Below, in pieces: positions 48,121 to 57,441 of a stretch of DNA of 64,000 bases. Position 1 is the stretch's first letter; the number at the start of each line of letters is the position of its first letter. Both the position numbers and the translations under genes were made by a program. This stretch comes from Clostridium magnum DSM 2767. Lineage in GTDB: Bacteria > Bacillota > Clostridia > Clostridiales > Clostridiaceae. The stretch is taken from NCBI RefSeq assembly GCF_001623875.1, contig NZ_LWAE01000003.1, forward strand, positions 186,001 through 250,000, written 5' to 3'. The notes beneath the pieces are model-generated. The model had not been told where the DNA came from, did no database searches, and saw only the letters and a program-made list of their open reading frames with translations.

Positions 48121-48477
48121 CTATAATACTTTTTTAATAGCTTCTACTACTCTATCTCCCTGAAATGGCTTAACAATAAAATCTCTAGCACCTGCTTTTA
48201 TAGCTTCCATAACCATATTTTGTTGCCCCATAGCACTACACATTATTATTTTAGCTGTAGAGTCAATGGCTTTGATTTTCTTCACCGCTTCTATACCATC
48301 CATATCTGGCATTGTAATGTCCATTGTAACTATATCTGGCCTTACATTTTGATACAGTTCAACTGCCTTTACTCCATTCGATGCCTCACCTATAACCTCA
48401 AATCCATTTTTCTCTAGTATATCTTTTAACATCATTCTCATAAATGCTGCATCATCAACAATAAGAACTTTACTCAT
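48121..48477 (-). CDS. cheY: Chemotaxis response regulator CheY
   Basis: 118-aa single receiver domain. Acidic pocket in VLIVDDAAFMR, phospho-Asp near residue 54 in VTMDITMPDMDG, Thr/Ser in CSAMGQ and Lys in FIVKPF. The position before fliM and fliY, and the lack of an output domain, support CheY. It signals to FliM and is dephosphorylated by FliY. Confidence 0.93.
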   Translation of the reverse strand: MSKVLIVDDAAFMRMMLKDILEKNGFEVIGEASNGVKAVELYQNVRPDIVTMDITMPDMDGIEAVKKIKAIDSTAKIIMCSAMGQQNMVMEAIKAGARDFIVKPFQGDRVVEAIKKVL

Positions 48478-48685
48478 TATATCTCAACCTTTCAACAATT
48501 TAGTTATTAATTAAATTAACTGGATATTTTTCATCCAACATTTAATACTCACCCTTATTATACCAAAATAATTATACCATATTAAATGATAATTATGCTT
48601 TTATTTGAATTTTATCCTACAATTCTTTTTATATGATTAGACTACTGTATAAGCATCAAAACAAAACTTAATAGATAATCAGCAT

Positions 48686-48727
48686 ATAAGCCCTTATGAT
48701 AACTTTTTATATCATAAGGGCTTATTG
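48686..48727 (-). terminator. Terminator after luxS
   Basis: AATAAGCCCTTATGAT pairs with ATCATAAGGGCTTAT around an A/T loop, 17 bp from the luxS stop. Confidence 0.85.
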
Positions 48728-48743
48728 TTAATTTTTATAATCC

Positions 48744-49223
48744 TTATACTGGATAATTTAGATTGCCTTCACCAATATTTGTAAGTACATTTTCAATAAA
48801 CTTATTAGATAAATATTTTGCCATTGGTAAATTCATATCAAGATAGTTTCCGCAATCTTTAGCTGATGCTCCTGGGACATCCCCTTCAAATTCTGAAATA
48901 AACTTAAACATATCAACTAACAAATCAATAATATCACTAGACTTATAGTCACCATTTAATAAAAGATAAAACCCTGTTCTACATCCCATAGGTCCAAAGT
49001 AAACAGTTTTTGATCCAAAAACACTATGATTTCTTAAATAAGTTGCAGCTAAATGCTCAATAGTATGCATCTCGGCAGTATTCATAACAGGTTCAAAATT
49101 AGGCCTAGTCATTCTAATATCAAAAGTTGTAACAACATTGTCTCCTACATTATCTTTTCTTGAAACATATACTCCTGGATAAAGTTTTAAATGATCAATT
49201 GTAAAGCTTGCAATTTTCTCCAC
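48744..49223 (-). CDS. luxS: S-ribosylhomocysteine lyase
   Basis: 159 aa. Cleaves S-ribosylhomocysteine into homocysteine and the AI-2 precursor DPD. The metal ligands are in HTIEHLAATYLRN (HxxEH near residues 54-58) and the third is in AKDCGNYLDMNL near residue 125; GPMGCRTGFYLL carries the catalytic Cys. AAGGAGGAAGACATA-type sequence precedes the ATG. Monocistronic here; pfs and other methyl-cycle genes are elsewhere. Confidence 0.97.
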   Translation of the reverse strand: MEKIASFTIDHLKLYPGVYVSRKDNVGDNVVTTFDIRMTRPNFEPVMNTAEMHTIEHLAATYLRNHSVFGSKTVYFGPMGCRTGFYLLLNGDYKSSDIIDLLVDMFKFISEFEGDVPGASAKDCGNYLDMNLPMAKYLSNKFIENVLTNIGEGNLNYPV

Positions 49224-49437
49224 TATGTCTTCCTCCTTGTTATTCTCATATATAAGCTATTTTTAAAGTTTGTACTTATTATCATTACTAAAATATTTTA
49301 CTACTAAATAGATATATAATCCACAATTTTTATTAGTATATTGAAACCTCTTCTATCGTGGTTGGAAAATGAATTTTCTTCACACCAAATGAAATATATG
49401 TTAAAATATGAACAAATAACCATAAAGGAGTGATTAC

Positions 49438-51261
49438 GTGAATAACTTAATATTTTACTTTAGAAAGAGTACTAAATTAAAAAAACTTTATGTTCAAATT
49501 CTAATATCAATCAGTATTTTATTTATATCCCTGTTAACAATCTCCACAACTACTGTACAAGCATCTAATGACACTGCAGTATCCAACATAACTGTTAAAA
49601 GAGTTTCTGGAAATGATAGATATTCTACATCTCTTGCCATTTCAAAAGAAGGTTGGAAAAGTTCTGACTATGCTATTTTAACTAGTGGTGAAAATTACCC
49701 AGATGCTTTATCCGCTGCACCTCTAGCGAAAAAATATAATTGTCCTATTATTCTTACTTCAAAGTATTCTTTAAGCGATAATATAATATCCGAACTTAAG
49801 AGACTTGCTGTCAAAGAAGTATTTATATTAGGTGGATCAGGGGTAATATCTGATAACATAGATATTCAACTACATTCTATTAACATTAATATCAGCAGAA
49901 TAGCTGGAGCAGATAGATATGAAACCTCTTCTAAGATTGCTGAAAATTTAGGTACATGTGATGAGATTTTTATTGCTAATGGTGAAAATTTTGCCGATGC
50001 TCTATCAGCAGCACCTATAGCTTCCATTAAAAATATACCTATATTGTTAAGTCCTAGCGATAGCTTAAATAAGACTTCTGCTGCTTTTATCAATAGTAAA
50101 AACATATATAAATCCTATGTTGTTGGAGACGCAGCCTCTTTATCTGAGGATATTTTTAATTCAGTGACTAAGCTTAATCCAGAAAGAATAGATGGTAATG
50201 ACAAATATGATAGAAATATTAATGTAATTACTAAATTTAAGGATCAGATAGACTTTAGCACTATTTTTATAGCCTCTGGGAATGATTTCCCTGATAGTCT
50301 AAGCGGCTGCGCTTTAGCCGCAAAAACTAACTCACCTGTAATTTTAGTTAACAATAACAATTTTGATAAAATAGAAAATCTTATTAAAGATAGAGATATT
50401 AAAAATGTTATGATTTTAGGTGGAGAAGGTGCCGTTCCTAACAATGTAAAAGAAGAGTTAGTTAACGCTGTAAACCCTTCAGGTATCCTTACTCAGAAGG
50501 TAGTTACTGTAAGTAATTCAAAAGAACTTATACAAAACATAGCTCCAAATACTAAAATTCTATTAAAATCAGGTGATTATAACTTATTAGAACCTAAAAT
50601 ATTGGATAACAAATATGTTGTATATAATCAAGTTTTTGATGGTTATGAGCTTGAAATAAAGGATATAGACAACTTTACTATAGAAGGTGACAAAGATTCA
50701 AAGGTAAATCTTTTAATTGATCCAAGATATGCTTATGTCATGCACTTTAAAAATTCTAACAATATAAATATTTCAGGCATAGTAGCTGGTCATTATCCTG
50801 ATAAAGGATCCTGTGTAGGTGGCGTTTTTAGATTTGAAGATTGCAAAGACATCAAAGTAAATAATTCTGATTTATTTGGTTGCGGAACAGAAGGATTGAC
50901 TCTAGACAATGTTGATAATCTCCAATTTATAAATTCTACTATTAGAGATTGCTCTTATGGAATCATGACCATAAACAATTCAACAAATATTAGCTTTTAT
51001 AACTCAACCTTCAAGGACAATATGGAATTCTATTCAATTAATGCTATTCACAGCGATGCCAGTTTCGTAAAATGTAATATAGTTAATAACAAAATACTTT
51101 CAGAGGATTCCGGCGATTTATTTAACCTTGATATTTATTCAAAGCTATCCGTTAGTGATTCAACTATTGAGAATAATTCAGTAAAGAATTTGACCAATGA
51201 GAAGAATAACATCACCTTTAAAAATATTGTTTTTAAAGGAAATGACTTTGATAACAACTAA
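49438..51261 (+). CDS. Secreted cell-wall-binding repeat 2 protein with beta-helix domain
   Basis: 607 aa from a GTG seven bases after AAGGAG. A signal peptide (about 1-42) has the hydrophobic core QILISISILFISLLTIS and ends near VQA. Three cell-wall-binding repeats (CWB2, PF04122) follow at about 52-145, 150-240 and 245-345. Each starts like VSGNDRYSTS or IAGADRYETS and holds an NGENFADALSAAP-type motif. Residues about 350-607 are Asn-rich short repeats (NNINISGIVAGH, NVDNLQFINST) typical of a right-handed parallel beta-helix, as in pectate-lyase-like surface proteins. CWB2 domains attach proteins to the wall noncovalently. The ligand or enzyme role of the helix is unknown. Confidence 0.9.
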   Translation: MNNLIFYFRKSTKLKKLYVQILISISILFISLLTISTTTVQASNDTAVSNITVKRVSGNDRYSTSLAISKEGWKSSDYAILTSGENYPDALSAAPLAKKYNCPIILTSKYSLSDNIISELKRLAVKEVFILGGSGVISDNIDIQLHSININISRIAGADRYETSSKIAENLGTCDEIFIANGENFADALSAAPIASIKNIPILLSPSDSLNKTSAAFINSKNIYKSYVVGDAASLSEDIFNSVTKLNPERIDGNDKYDRNINVITKFKDQIDFSTIFIASGNDFPDSLSGCALAAKTNSPVILVNNNNFDKIENLIKDRDIKNVMILGGEGAVPNNVKEELVNAVNPSGILTQKVVTVSNSKELIQNIAPNTKILLKSGDYNLLEPKILDNKYVVYNQVFDGYELEIKDIDNFTIEGDKDSKVNLLIDPRYAYVMHFKNSNNINISGIVAGHYPDKGSCVGGVFRFEDCKDIKVNNSDLFGCGTEGLTLDNVDNLQFINSTIRDCSYGIMTINNSTNISFYNSTFKDNMEFYSINAIHSDASFVKCNIVNNKILSEDSGDLFNLDIYSKLSVSDSTIENNSVKNLTNEKNNITFKNIVFKGNDFDNN

Positions 51262-51319
51262 CTATAAAGATATATAAAGTTTTAAATCCTTCTAAATTTT
51301 AAAATGTAGATAAACACAG

Positions 51320-51359
51320 CAGAAAGTAGACTTGCACTCCGGAATAAGTCTACTTTCTG
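51320..51359. terminator. Hairpin between convergent genes
   Basis: CAGAAAGTAGACTT pairs perfectly with AAGTCTACTTTCTG around a 12-nt loop, after the CWB2 gene. It is T-rich only loosely on the plus side. Confidence 0.65.
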
Positions 51360-51476
51360 GTATTCTTCTCTATACATTTAGAAGAATTCATTTTAATATT
51401 CTCATATATTTTCAATCATATTACTGCATAAATTATTAGAAGTTTTTTATTAAAGCTACCTTAAATTAAATTAAAT

Positions 51477-52340
51477 TTACTCTAATATATTCACTAAATC
51501 TCCAATCTTTTCAATAGAAACAACTATCTCATCTCCAGACTTTAACCACTGCTGTTTATCTTCCGGATAACCTAAGATAACTCCACTTGGTGTCCCAGTA
51601 AAGATAATATCTCCAGGTTTTAATGTCATATAATCAGATATGTAACTTACTATAGTAGCACAATCAAAAATCATATCCTTAGTATTTCCGCTTTGACGAA
51701 GACCACCATTTACTTTGCATTTGATTTCTAGGTTTGTAGCATCCACTTCATCAGCTGTTACTAAATAAGGCCCAATAGGAGCAAAGTGATCACAGGTTTT
51801 ACCTAGTAGCCATTGTGATGTTCTAAATTGGAGATCTCGAACAGATAAGTCATTTCCAGCAGTATATCCAAATACATAGGAAAGAGCCTCTTCCCTGGAA
51901 ACATTTTTAGCTTCTTTTCCAATGACAATAACTAATTCTGCTTCATAATCGAATTTTTCGGCAGACTTTGGCAATGAAATAATTTGATTGTGGGCAGCCA
52001 GTGCATTATTAAATTTACTAAATAGAACTGGTGAAGTAGGTATATCCATCTTAGACTCTTCTGAATGACTTATATAATTTAAACCAACACAGAGAATCTT
52101 TTCTGGTTTTGTTACAGATGGTGCATACATAATTGTTTCTTCTGCAATTGTTTCAATTTCTTTTTTAGTCAATTCAGCTAATTGAGATAAAGATTTTTCT
52201 CCTTTTTCAATAACTTCCTCTATAGTGGTTGGTATCCCAAGAGAATAGTCTTCAGCAGCTTTTGCTACATCAATGATACCTTTTTCACTCTTAATACCTA
52301 ACTTAATTTGCTCTCCTACCTTAAAGTTAACTAGCTTCAT
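51477..52340 (-). CDS. Fumarylacetoacetate hydrolase family protein
   Basis: 287 aa if started at MKLVNFKVG; an ATG 12 bases earlier has the GGGAG directly against it and is less likely. The FAH fold is shown by KILCVGLNYISHSEESK near residue 80, FDYEAELVIVIGKEAKNVS with the metal-binding Glu residues, GYTAGNDLSVRDLQ and the GDIIFTGTPSGV motif. Family members hydrolyse or decarboxylate beta-diketo acids (for example oxaloacetate decarboxylase or acylpyruvase). Substrate not assigned. It lies directly downstream of a TrmB-type regulator and is probably co-regulated. Confidence 0.88.
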   Translation of the reverse strand: MKLVNFKVGEQIKLGIKSEKGIIDVAKAAEDYSLGIPTTIEEVIEKGEKSLSQLAELTKKEIETIAEETIMYAPSVTKPEKILCVGLNYISHSEESKMDIPTSPVLFSKFNNALAAHNQIISLPKSAEKFDYEAELVIVIGKEAKNVSREEALSYVFGYTAGNDLSVRDLQFRTSQWLLGKTCDHFAPIGPYLVTADEVDATNLEIKCKVNGGLRQSGNTKDMIFDCATIVSYISDYMTLKPGDIIFTGTPSGVILGYPEDKQQWLKSGDEIVVSIEKIGDLVNILE

Positions 52341-52399
52341 ATCAATTTCCATCTCCCTTTGAATAATTTTTATATAAAAAAATATAACAATTTTTAAGA

Positions 52400-53200
52400 C
52401 TAAAAAGTAATTTTCATTTTAGACAATATTTCTAATACAAGTTCTGTTACCTGTTCCTTATTTTCTTTTTCTAAAATACGGTTAACCAGAACATCATGAA
52501 ATATGTAATCCTCAAGTAAATATATATGAGTTGGATCATCAGTATAAAAAGCATTACTATCAAGTTCTGAGGAATGACCATATAACAATTCCTTACTATC
52601 AACTGAAAGAATAAACCACTTTTTCTTATCAATACTATTATGGGATTTATTTTTTCGGTGCTTATCTAAAGTATTTATTGGATTTTCCACTTCAAAAGTT
52701 ATGCCGCTAACACTACAGCCACGCTCTGCACAGGCCTTTAAGTCATCAGCCAATTCTGAATACATGGTGTCCCAAATGGAGATAATCACTCTCTGTTTTG
52801 CATCACGTATCAAATTTCTGCAAAAGGCTAAAATATTTTTCTCACCCCTTACCGTTGAAACATAGGTATTATCTTTTTTATCTTGAGATTCTATAGCCTT
52901 AAGTTCCTTTTCAACATGATTATAAGTATTGGTCCATTTTTCACGTGCCTGCTCTAAAAATACACTTGCTGGCAAAGCAGTGTAATTCTTACTACCATCA
53001 GTACTTTCTTCAAACATAACTACTCCACGAGTAGTAAGTGCTTCTAAAGTATCATAAATACGAGCACGGGGTATTCCTGATGCTTTACTAACATTATAAG
53101 CATTGGATGTTCCAGTACTTAGCAAAGCTACGTAAGCCTTAGCTTCATACTGATTTAATCCAAAATTTTGTAACTTAATAAATAGCGATTCATCTATCAA
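52400..53200 (-). CDS. TrmB-family transcriptional regulator
   Basis: 266 aa from a TTG eight bases after AAAGGA. The N-terminal winged helix (about 8-75) reads FGLNQYEAKAYVALLSTGTSNAYNVSKASGIPRARIYDTLEAL. The C-terminal ligand-sensing part (about 110-260) resembles the PLD-like sugar-binding region of TrmB. TrmB proteins usually repress sugar-transport or catabolic genes. A perfect palindrome lies 40 bp upstream (53240-53267). Confidence 0.85.
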   Translation of the reverse strand: MIDESLFIKLQNFGLNQYEAKAYVALLSTGTSNAYNVSKASGIPRARIYDTLEALTTRGVVMFEESTDGSKNYTALPASVFLEQAREKWTNTYNHVEKELKAIESQDKKDNTYVSTVRGEKNILAFCRNLIRDAKQRVIISIWDTMYSELADDLKACAERGCSVSGITFEVENPINTLDKHRKNKSHNSIDKKKWFILSVDSKELLYGHSSELDSNAFYTDDPTHIYLLEDYIFHDVLVNRILEKENKEQVTELVLEILSKMKITF

Positions 53201-53239
53201 CTTTATTTTCCTTTCTTTAAATGCTCATTAAGATTATTT

Positions 53240-53267
53240 TATAGTTACTACTACAATAGTAACTATA
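53240..53267. promoter_or_regulatory. Perfect palindrome upstream of the TrmB-type regulator
   Basis: TATAGTTACTA and TAGTAACTATA form an 11-bp perfect inverted repeat with a 6-bp centre. It lies 40-67 bp upstream of the regulator start codon, in the expected promoter zone. It is a strong candidate for the TrmB-type autoregulatory operator. Confidence 0.6.
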
Positions 53268-53442
53268 GTATATGTTAGTTATATTGTCAATAATGCTCAA
53301 AAAAAATTTTCTATAATATGGTTATATCTTTAAAATTTTCTTTGAATAATTAGCATAGTTAAGCTTTAGTAAGGAACTGAAATTTAATTCTAATATTTGC
53401 TTATTTTCATTAGTAAATTAGCTAATATGAGGCGGTAATAAT

Positions 53443-53470
53443 TTGATTAAAATGCATTATATGGTATAAT
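53443..53470 (+). promoter_or_regulatory. nfeD-flotillin operon promoter
   Basis: TTGATT (53443-53448), 16-bp spacer, consensus TATAAT (53465-53470). About 150 nt of leader follows, with a palindrome just after the predicted start site. Confidence 0.6.
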
Positions 53471-53483
53471 GTACTATATCGCA

Positions 53484-53508
53484 TAATAAGTTATCAAATA
53501 ACTTATTA
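53484..53508. promoter_or_regulatory. Palindrome at the start of the nfeD-flotillin leader
   Basis: TAATAAGTTA and TAACTTATTA form a perfect 10-bp inverted repeat around TCAAA, overlapping positions about +7 to +31. It could be an operator or a 5' RNA hairpin. Confidence 0.45.
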
Positions 53509-53620
53509 TACTTATTGTTATTATGACAATTATATAATCTAATAATCATATACATTATATAAGAACTGACATAATCTTTTCACTGAAAAATCTTATTTAT
53601 AGAATCTAAGGGGGGATTTT

Positions 53621-54157
53621 ATGGAACATATATATACTGTTATTTTTTTAGTAGGAGTAATATATACCGTAGTAACATTTTTAATAGGTGGATTGTTTGA
53701 AGCTATTCATCTTGATGGGCATATTGATACTCATGGATCAGAACCTACATTTACGGTTTTACCACTAAAACCTATAACTATAGTTTCATTTATTACTGTA
53801 TTTGGTGGAGTGGGAATTATGGGGAATTATTATAAGTTAAATGAATTATATACATTTGTACTGGCGATTGTGTTAGGTGGCATAGTTTCATTTGCCCTAT
53901 ATAGATGTATAGTTCTCCCCTTATATAAAGCACAAAATACAAGTGCTGTTCCTCAAAATACTCTAATAGGAATAAAGGCTGTAGTTATATCACCAATACT
54001 AGAAAACGGTTTTGGAGTTATATCATATGTTGTTAATGGAAGTAAGTATAATGCTCCCGCACAACATATTAATAAAAAATCAGTTCTACAAGGTGAGAAT
54101 GTAATTATATATGAGATTAAAGATACTATATTTTATGTTCAGCCTTTAAATGAATAG
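53621..54157 (+). CDS. NfeD-like membrane protein
   Basis: 178 aa. An N-terminal segment (about 5-25) and two further hydrophobic stretches (about 50-66 and 75-95) precede a small OB-like soluble domain (about 115-175: NTLIGIKAVVISPILENGFG to VIIYEIKDTIFYVQPL), the arrangement of YuaF-type NfeD proteins. These accompany flotillins. AAGGGGGGATTTT precedes the ATG. It is co-transcribed with the flotillin gene 45 bp downstream. Confidence 0.8.
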   Translation: MEHIYTVIFLVGVIYTVVTFLIGGLFEAIHLDGHIDTHGSEPTFTVLPLKPITIVSFITVFGGVGIMGNYYKLNELYTFVLAIVLGGIVSFALYRCIVLPLYKAQNTSAVPQNTLIGIKAVVISPILENGFGVISYVVNGSKYNAPAQHINKKSVLQGENVIIYEIKDTIFYVQPLNE

Positions 54158-54202
54158 ATAAAATTTACCAAATATAAGTATATAATTAAAGGGGGAAAAA
54201 AT

Positions 54203-55678
54203 ATGTTTAGTTTATCAAATCTTATTATTCCTGGGATCATTGTTGCAGTTATTCTACTTCTAGTACTCGGGCTATTTTCTATGTGGAAAAGAGTGCCCCA
54301 AGACAAAGCATTGGTGGTAACAGGTCTTAAAAAGAGAGTTATTACTGGTGGCGGTGGTTTTGTAATACCACTTTTAGAAAGAACAGATAAAATTTCACTG
54401 GAGAATATGGAGATAGAAATAAAAATTGATGGTGCCTTAACAGGACAAGGAGTAGGTATATCTGCAGATGGAGTTGCCGTTGTAAAGGTAAAATCTGATA
54501 CTGATTCGATCTTATCCGCAGCTGAACAATTCAATACCTCACATGGAATGGAGTATACTCTTAAAGTTATTGTTCACACAACAAAGAATGTTCTGGAAGG
54601 TAAGCTTAGAGAAATTGTATCTAAAATGACTGTAGAAGAAATATATAAAGACAGAGAGACCTTCGCCTCTCATGTTCAACAAGTTGCTGCAATAGACCTT
54701 GCACAGATGGGACTTGAATTAAAGGTTTTAACTATAAAGGATATTTCAGATAAAAACGGTTATTTAGAAGCTCTTGGCAAACCAAGAATTGCGGTAGTTA
54801 AAAGAGATGCTTTAATCGCAGAAGCAGAAGCAGCAAAGGAAACAAAAATTAAAACTTCGGAGGCATCTAGAGAAGGAGAAGCAGGAAGAATTCTATCAGA
54901 AACTCAAATCGCTGAATCAACAAAACAAAAGGAATTAAAGATACAAGAATATAGAAAAGAACAGGAACAGGCAAAGGCCATATCGGACCTTGCCTATGAA
55001 ATTGAATCTAATAAGGTAAAAAAAGAGGTTACTGAGACGCAGATGCAGGTTCAAATCACCAAAAAACTAAAGGAGAAAGAACTTGCTGATGCTGAAGTTC
55101 AAGTAGAAATAACTAGAAAAGAAAAAGAAATAGAACTTGCCGAAAAAGAATCTATTAGAAAAGAAAGGGAACTTGAAGCTACAGTTAAGAAGCAGGCGGA
55201 AGCAGATAAATATAAGCAAGTACAAACAGCAGATGCAGTTAGATACAAGGAAATTGCAGATGCAGAAGCAAGAGCTAAATCAATTGAATTAGAAGGTAAG
55301 GCAAGAGCAGAGGCTTTAAAACTTCAAGGTATGGCAGAGGTAGATATAATTAGAGAAAAGGGTAAAGCAGAGGCAGAGGCTATGATGAAAAAAGCAGAAG
55401 CCTTTAAACAATATAATGATGCCGCTATGACTCAAATGATTATAGAAAAATTACCTGAAATTGCAAGAGCTATTTCTGAGCCATTATCTAAAACCGAAAA
55501 AATTGTTATTGTTGATAATGGTCTTAACGACGGAAAAGGTGCTGCTAAAATTACTGGGTATGTTAACGACATTATGTCTCAGCTTCCTGAAACTGTAGAG
55601 GCATTGACTGGTGTAAAAATGCTGGACTTTTTCAATAAAGCTATGGTTAATGAGAATAAGAAGGAAACTCCAAAATAA
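54203..55678 (+). CDS. floT: Flotillin (FloT/YqiK family)
   Basis: 491 aa. An N-terminal membrane hairpin segment (about 6-25) anchors the protein. It is followed by the PHB/SPFH domain (about 28-200) and a long Glu/Ala/Lys coiled coil (about 205-430), with the AEAEAAKETK and EGKARAEALKLQGMAE repeats typical of flotillins. Flotillins organise membrane microdomains. The nfeD-floT pairing matches the yuaF-yuaG operon of Bacillus subtilis. AAAGGGGGAAAAAAT precedes the ATG. Confidence 0.93.
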   Translation: MFSLSNLIIPGIIVAVILLLVLGLFSMWKRVPQDKALVVTGLKKRVITGGGGFVIPLLERTDKISLENMEIEIKIDGALTGQGVGISADGVAVVKVKSDTDSILSAAEQFNTSHGMEYTLKVIVHTTKNVLEGKLREIVSKMTVEEIYKDRETFASHVQQVAAIDLAQMGLELKVLTIKDISDKNGYLEALGKPRIAVVKRDALIAEAEAAKETKIKTSEASREGEAGRILSETQIAESTKQKELKIQEYRKEQEQAKAISDLAYEIESNKVKKEVTETQMQVQITKKLKEKELADAEVQVEITRKEKEIELAEKESIRKERELEATVKKQAEADKYKQVQTADAVRYKEIADAEARAKSIELEGKARAEALKLQGMAEVDIIREKGKAEAEAMMKKAEAFKQYNDAAMTQMIIEKLPEIARAISEPLSKTEKIVIVDNGLNDGKGAAKITGYVNDIMSQLPETVEALTGVKMLDFFNKAMVNENKKETPK

Positions 55679-55721
55679 ATCTTGTATAAATCATATACAT
55701 CTGTATAAGCAAAGACTGAAA

Positions 55722-55766
55722 GAGAACGTACATAGATTTGTATAAAGCAAATCTATGTACGTTCTC
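55722..55766. terminator. Long perfect hairpin after flotillin gene
   Basis: A 19-bp perfect stem (GAGAACGTACATAGATTTG and its complement) with a 7-nt loop between convergent genes. There is no strong T run on the plus strand and a modest one on the minus strand. Confidence 0.7.
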
Positions 55767-55813
55767 GCAAAAACAGACAAGCTTAGAAAAGCTCACTTAT
55801 TTTTAATCCTGCA

Positions 55814-56227
55814 CTACTCCACCTGTGTTATAAGCCTTCTCATAATATCCCTTAGCTTTGCTTCTCCAACATCTTCATGAGCTATAGCTATAACTAATTT
55901 TATATCATTATCCGATTGATCCCACTTATATGCCCGAATATCTAAAATAGCTCCTGATGGTATATATTCTTCGATATCAGTTGCAGCATCTTCTGCTAAG
56001 GTAAGATATTCCTCAAATAAATCATCTTCAGTTAATTCAGTTTCATTATATTCCTCTTCCATAATACTTTTTAAAGTATTTACATCTACGCTTAAGTTAA
56101 AAGCTAATATATCTTCTCTTTTTGAGCCTTTACTCATATCTTTTACTACTTTAAATTCTGAATTTGTTTCAATTATTTCTTTTATGTCTTTACTATCTAC
56201 AATCTGATTACCAAACGCTACATACAT
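55814..56227 (-). CDS. Acidic protein of 137 aa, unknown
   Basis: The start chosen is MYVAFGNQIVD, eight bases after GGAG; the longer frame (29 extra residues, basic) reads through the leader. The protein is very acidic in the middle (EEEYNETELTEDDLFEEYLTL-type run) and ends IAIAHEDVGEAKLRDIMRRL. No signal peptide, membrane span or cysteine motif. Not recognised. It ends convergently with the flotillin gene; a terminator precedes the nitrilase gene downstream of it. Confidence 0.7.
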   Translation of the reverse strand: MYVAFGNQIVDSKDIKEIIETNSEFKVVKDMSKGSKREDILAFNLSVDVNTLKSIMEEEYNETELTEDDLFEEYLTLAEDAATDIEEYIPSGAILDIRAYKWDQSDNDIKLVIAIAHEDVGEAKLRDIMRRLITQVE

Positions 56228-56321
56228 TTTTCTATCTCCTATTATTTGTTTTTGATTTTTTCTTAATAATACTATCATAAAAGTACATTTTTTGGTATAC
56301 CTTTTAGTGTACAAAATTAAT

Positions 56322-56362
56322 AGGTCAGACTTTATTTTAAGGAACCAAATAAAGTCTGACCT
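56322..56362 (-). terminator. Terminator after the nitrilase gene
   Basis: AGGTCAGACTTTATTT pairs perfectly with AAATAAAGTCTGACCT around a 9-nt loop. Confidence 0.8.
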
Positions 56363-56392
56363 GTCTTGTGATTTAGTTAATACAAATTACAT

Positions 56393-57319
56393 CTATTCTA
56401 CTATAGAAAATTTAAATACATCTGGTCTTGAATAGTGACCCACTACATCAAAATCTATTCTACTTTGAACAATTTGATCTAATTCTAAATCCGCAATTAA
56501 TATTTCTTCTCTGTTATAAACAGGCTCAACTATATACTTACCAAAAGGGTCAACTATACAGCTTCCTCCTGGACACATAACCTCTGATTGGGACTCTAAT
56601 TCATGATAGTAATTTAGGTCTGTTGGGTACATGTTTTTTTCTACGTACTGATTACAACCAATTACAAAGCATCTTCCTTCTAATGCTATATGTCTCATAG
56701 TACACTGCCATTCTTCTCTTGAGTCTGCTGTAGGAGCAATATAAATGGTTACACCCTTAGAGTATAGAGCCATACGAGCTAATGGCATGTAGTTTTCCCA
56801 GCATATTAGTGAGCCCACTTTACCATAAGGCGTATCTAGCACAGTAAGGGTACTTCCATCACCTTCTCCCCAAATACAACGTTCTGTACCTGTAGGCTTG
56901 AGCTTTCTATGCTTCCCTAAAAGTTCCCCATCAGGTCCAAAGAATAAGTTTGTACAATAAAGTGTGTTATTTATTCCTGATCCATCTTTTTCTGTGACTC
57001 CTATGGATAAGTATACTCCAGCTTCTTGAGCTGCTTTTCCAAGAATATTTGTAATATCGCTTGGTACTGCTACAGAATTTTCATAGTAACGCTGCCAATC
57101 TTTACGTCCTTCCATAGTTCTGCTTCCCACAACAAACCCAAAAGAAAGACCTCTTGGATAGGCAGAAATAAACGCCTCAGGAAAAACTACTATATTTGCC
57201 CCCTTTTTCCCTGCTTCTTTAATTAATGCAAGAGTTTTCTCAACGGTAGCATCAAGATCCATAATAACTGGTGATGATTGGACTGCTGCAACCCTTACAC
57301 TTTTAATTGAATTTTTCAT
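56393..57319 (-). CDS. Nitrilase
   Basis: 308 aa. The Glu-Lys-Cys triad of the carbon-nitrogen hydrolases is visible: E48 in VFPEAFISAYPRG, Lys in HRKLKPTGTERCIWGEGDG near residue 130, and Cys in GSLICWENYMPLAR near residue 165. YPRG and WGEGDGS are specific to true nitrilases (nitrile to acid plus ammonia) rather than amidases or N-carbamoylases. AGGAGGATG precedes the start. It is divergent from a MocR regulator, which is the likely controller. Substrate (for example an indole or aliphatic nitrile) cannot be inferred. Confidence 0.92.
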   Translation of the reverse strand: MKNSIKSVRVAAVQSSPVIMDLDATVEKTLALIKEAGKKGANIVVFPEAFISAYPRGLSFGFVVGSRTMEGRKDWQRYYENSVAVPSDITNILGKAAQEAGVYLSIGVTEKDGSGINNTLYCTNLFFGPDGELLGKHRKLKPTGTERCIWGEGDGSTLTVLDTPYGKVGSLICWENYMPLARMALYSKGVTIYIAPTADSREEWQCTMRHIALEGRCFVIGCNQYVEKNMYPTDLNYYHELESQSEVMCPGGSCIVDPFGKYIVEPVYNREEILIADLELDQIVQSRIDFDVVGHYSRPDVFKFSIVE

Positions 57320-57432
57320 AATAACATCCTCCTAAAATATAATATACTTTTGTTATAATTTCATATTATTATAGTATAATCGAAGTATCAACGAACAAAA
57401 TCTTAAATTGTTATAGTACAAAAATACGGGAG
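57320..57432. promoter_or_regulatory. Divergent nitrilase-MocR control region with direct repeat
   Basis: TTATTATAGTATAAT (57366-57380) and TTGTTATAGTACAAA (57408-57422) are direct-repeat-like words, 42 bp (four helical turns) apart. That is the kind of spacing seen for MocR dimers. On the minus strand TTGATA, 17 bp, TAATAT gives a nitrilase promoter. The first repeat is identical in the hydE-MocR2 spacer at 61742-61756. Confidence 0.5.
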
Positions 57433-57441
57433 ATGTTTAAA

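Noticed and set aside
54139-54534. A 131-aa minus-strand frame across nfeD and flotillin genes
   Set aside because: Antisense to both genes. The nfeD-flotillin pair has its own ribosome-binding sites and family motifs.
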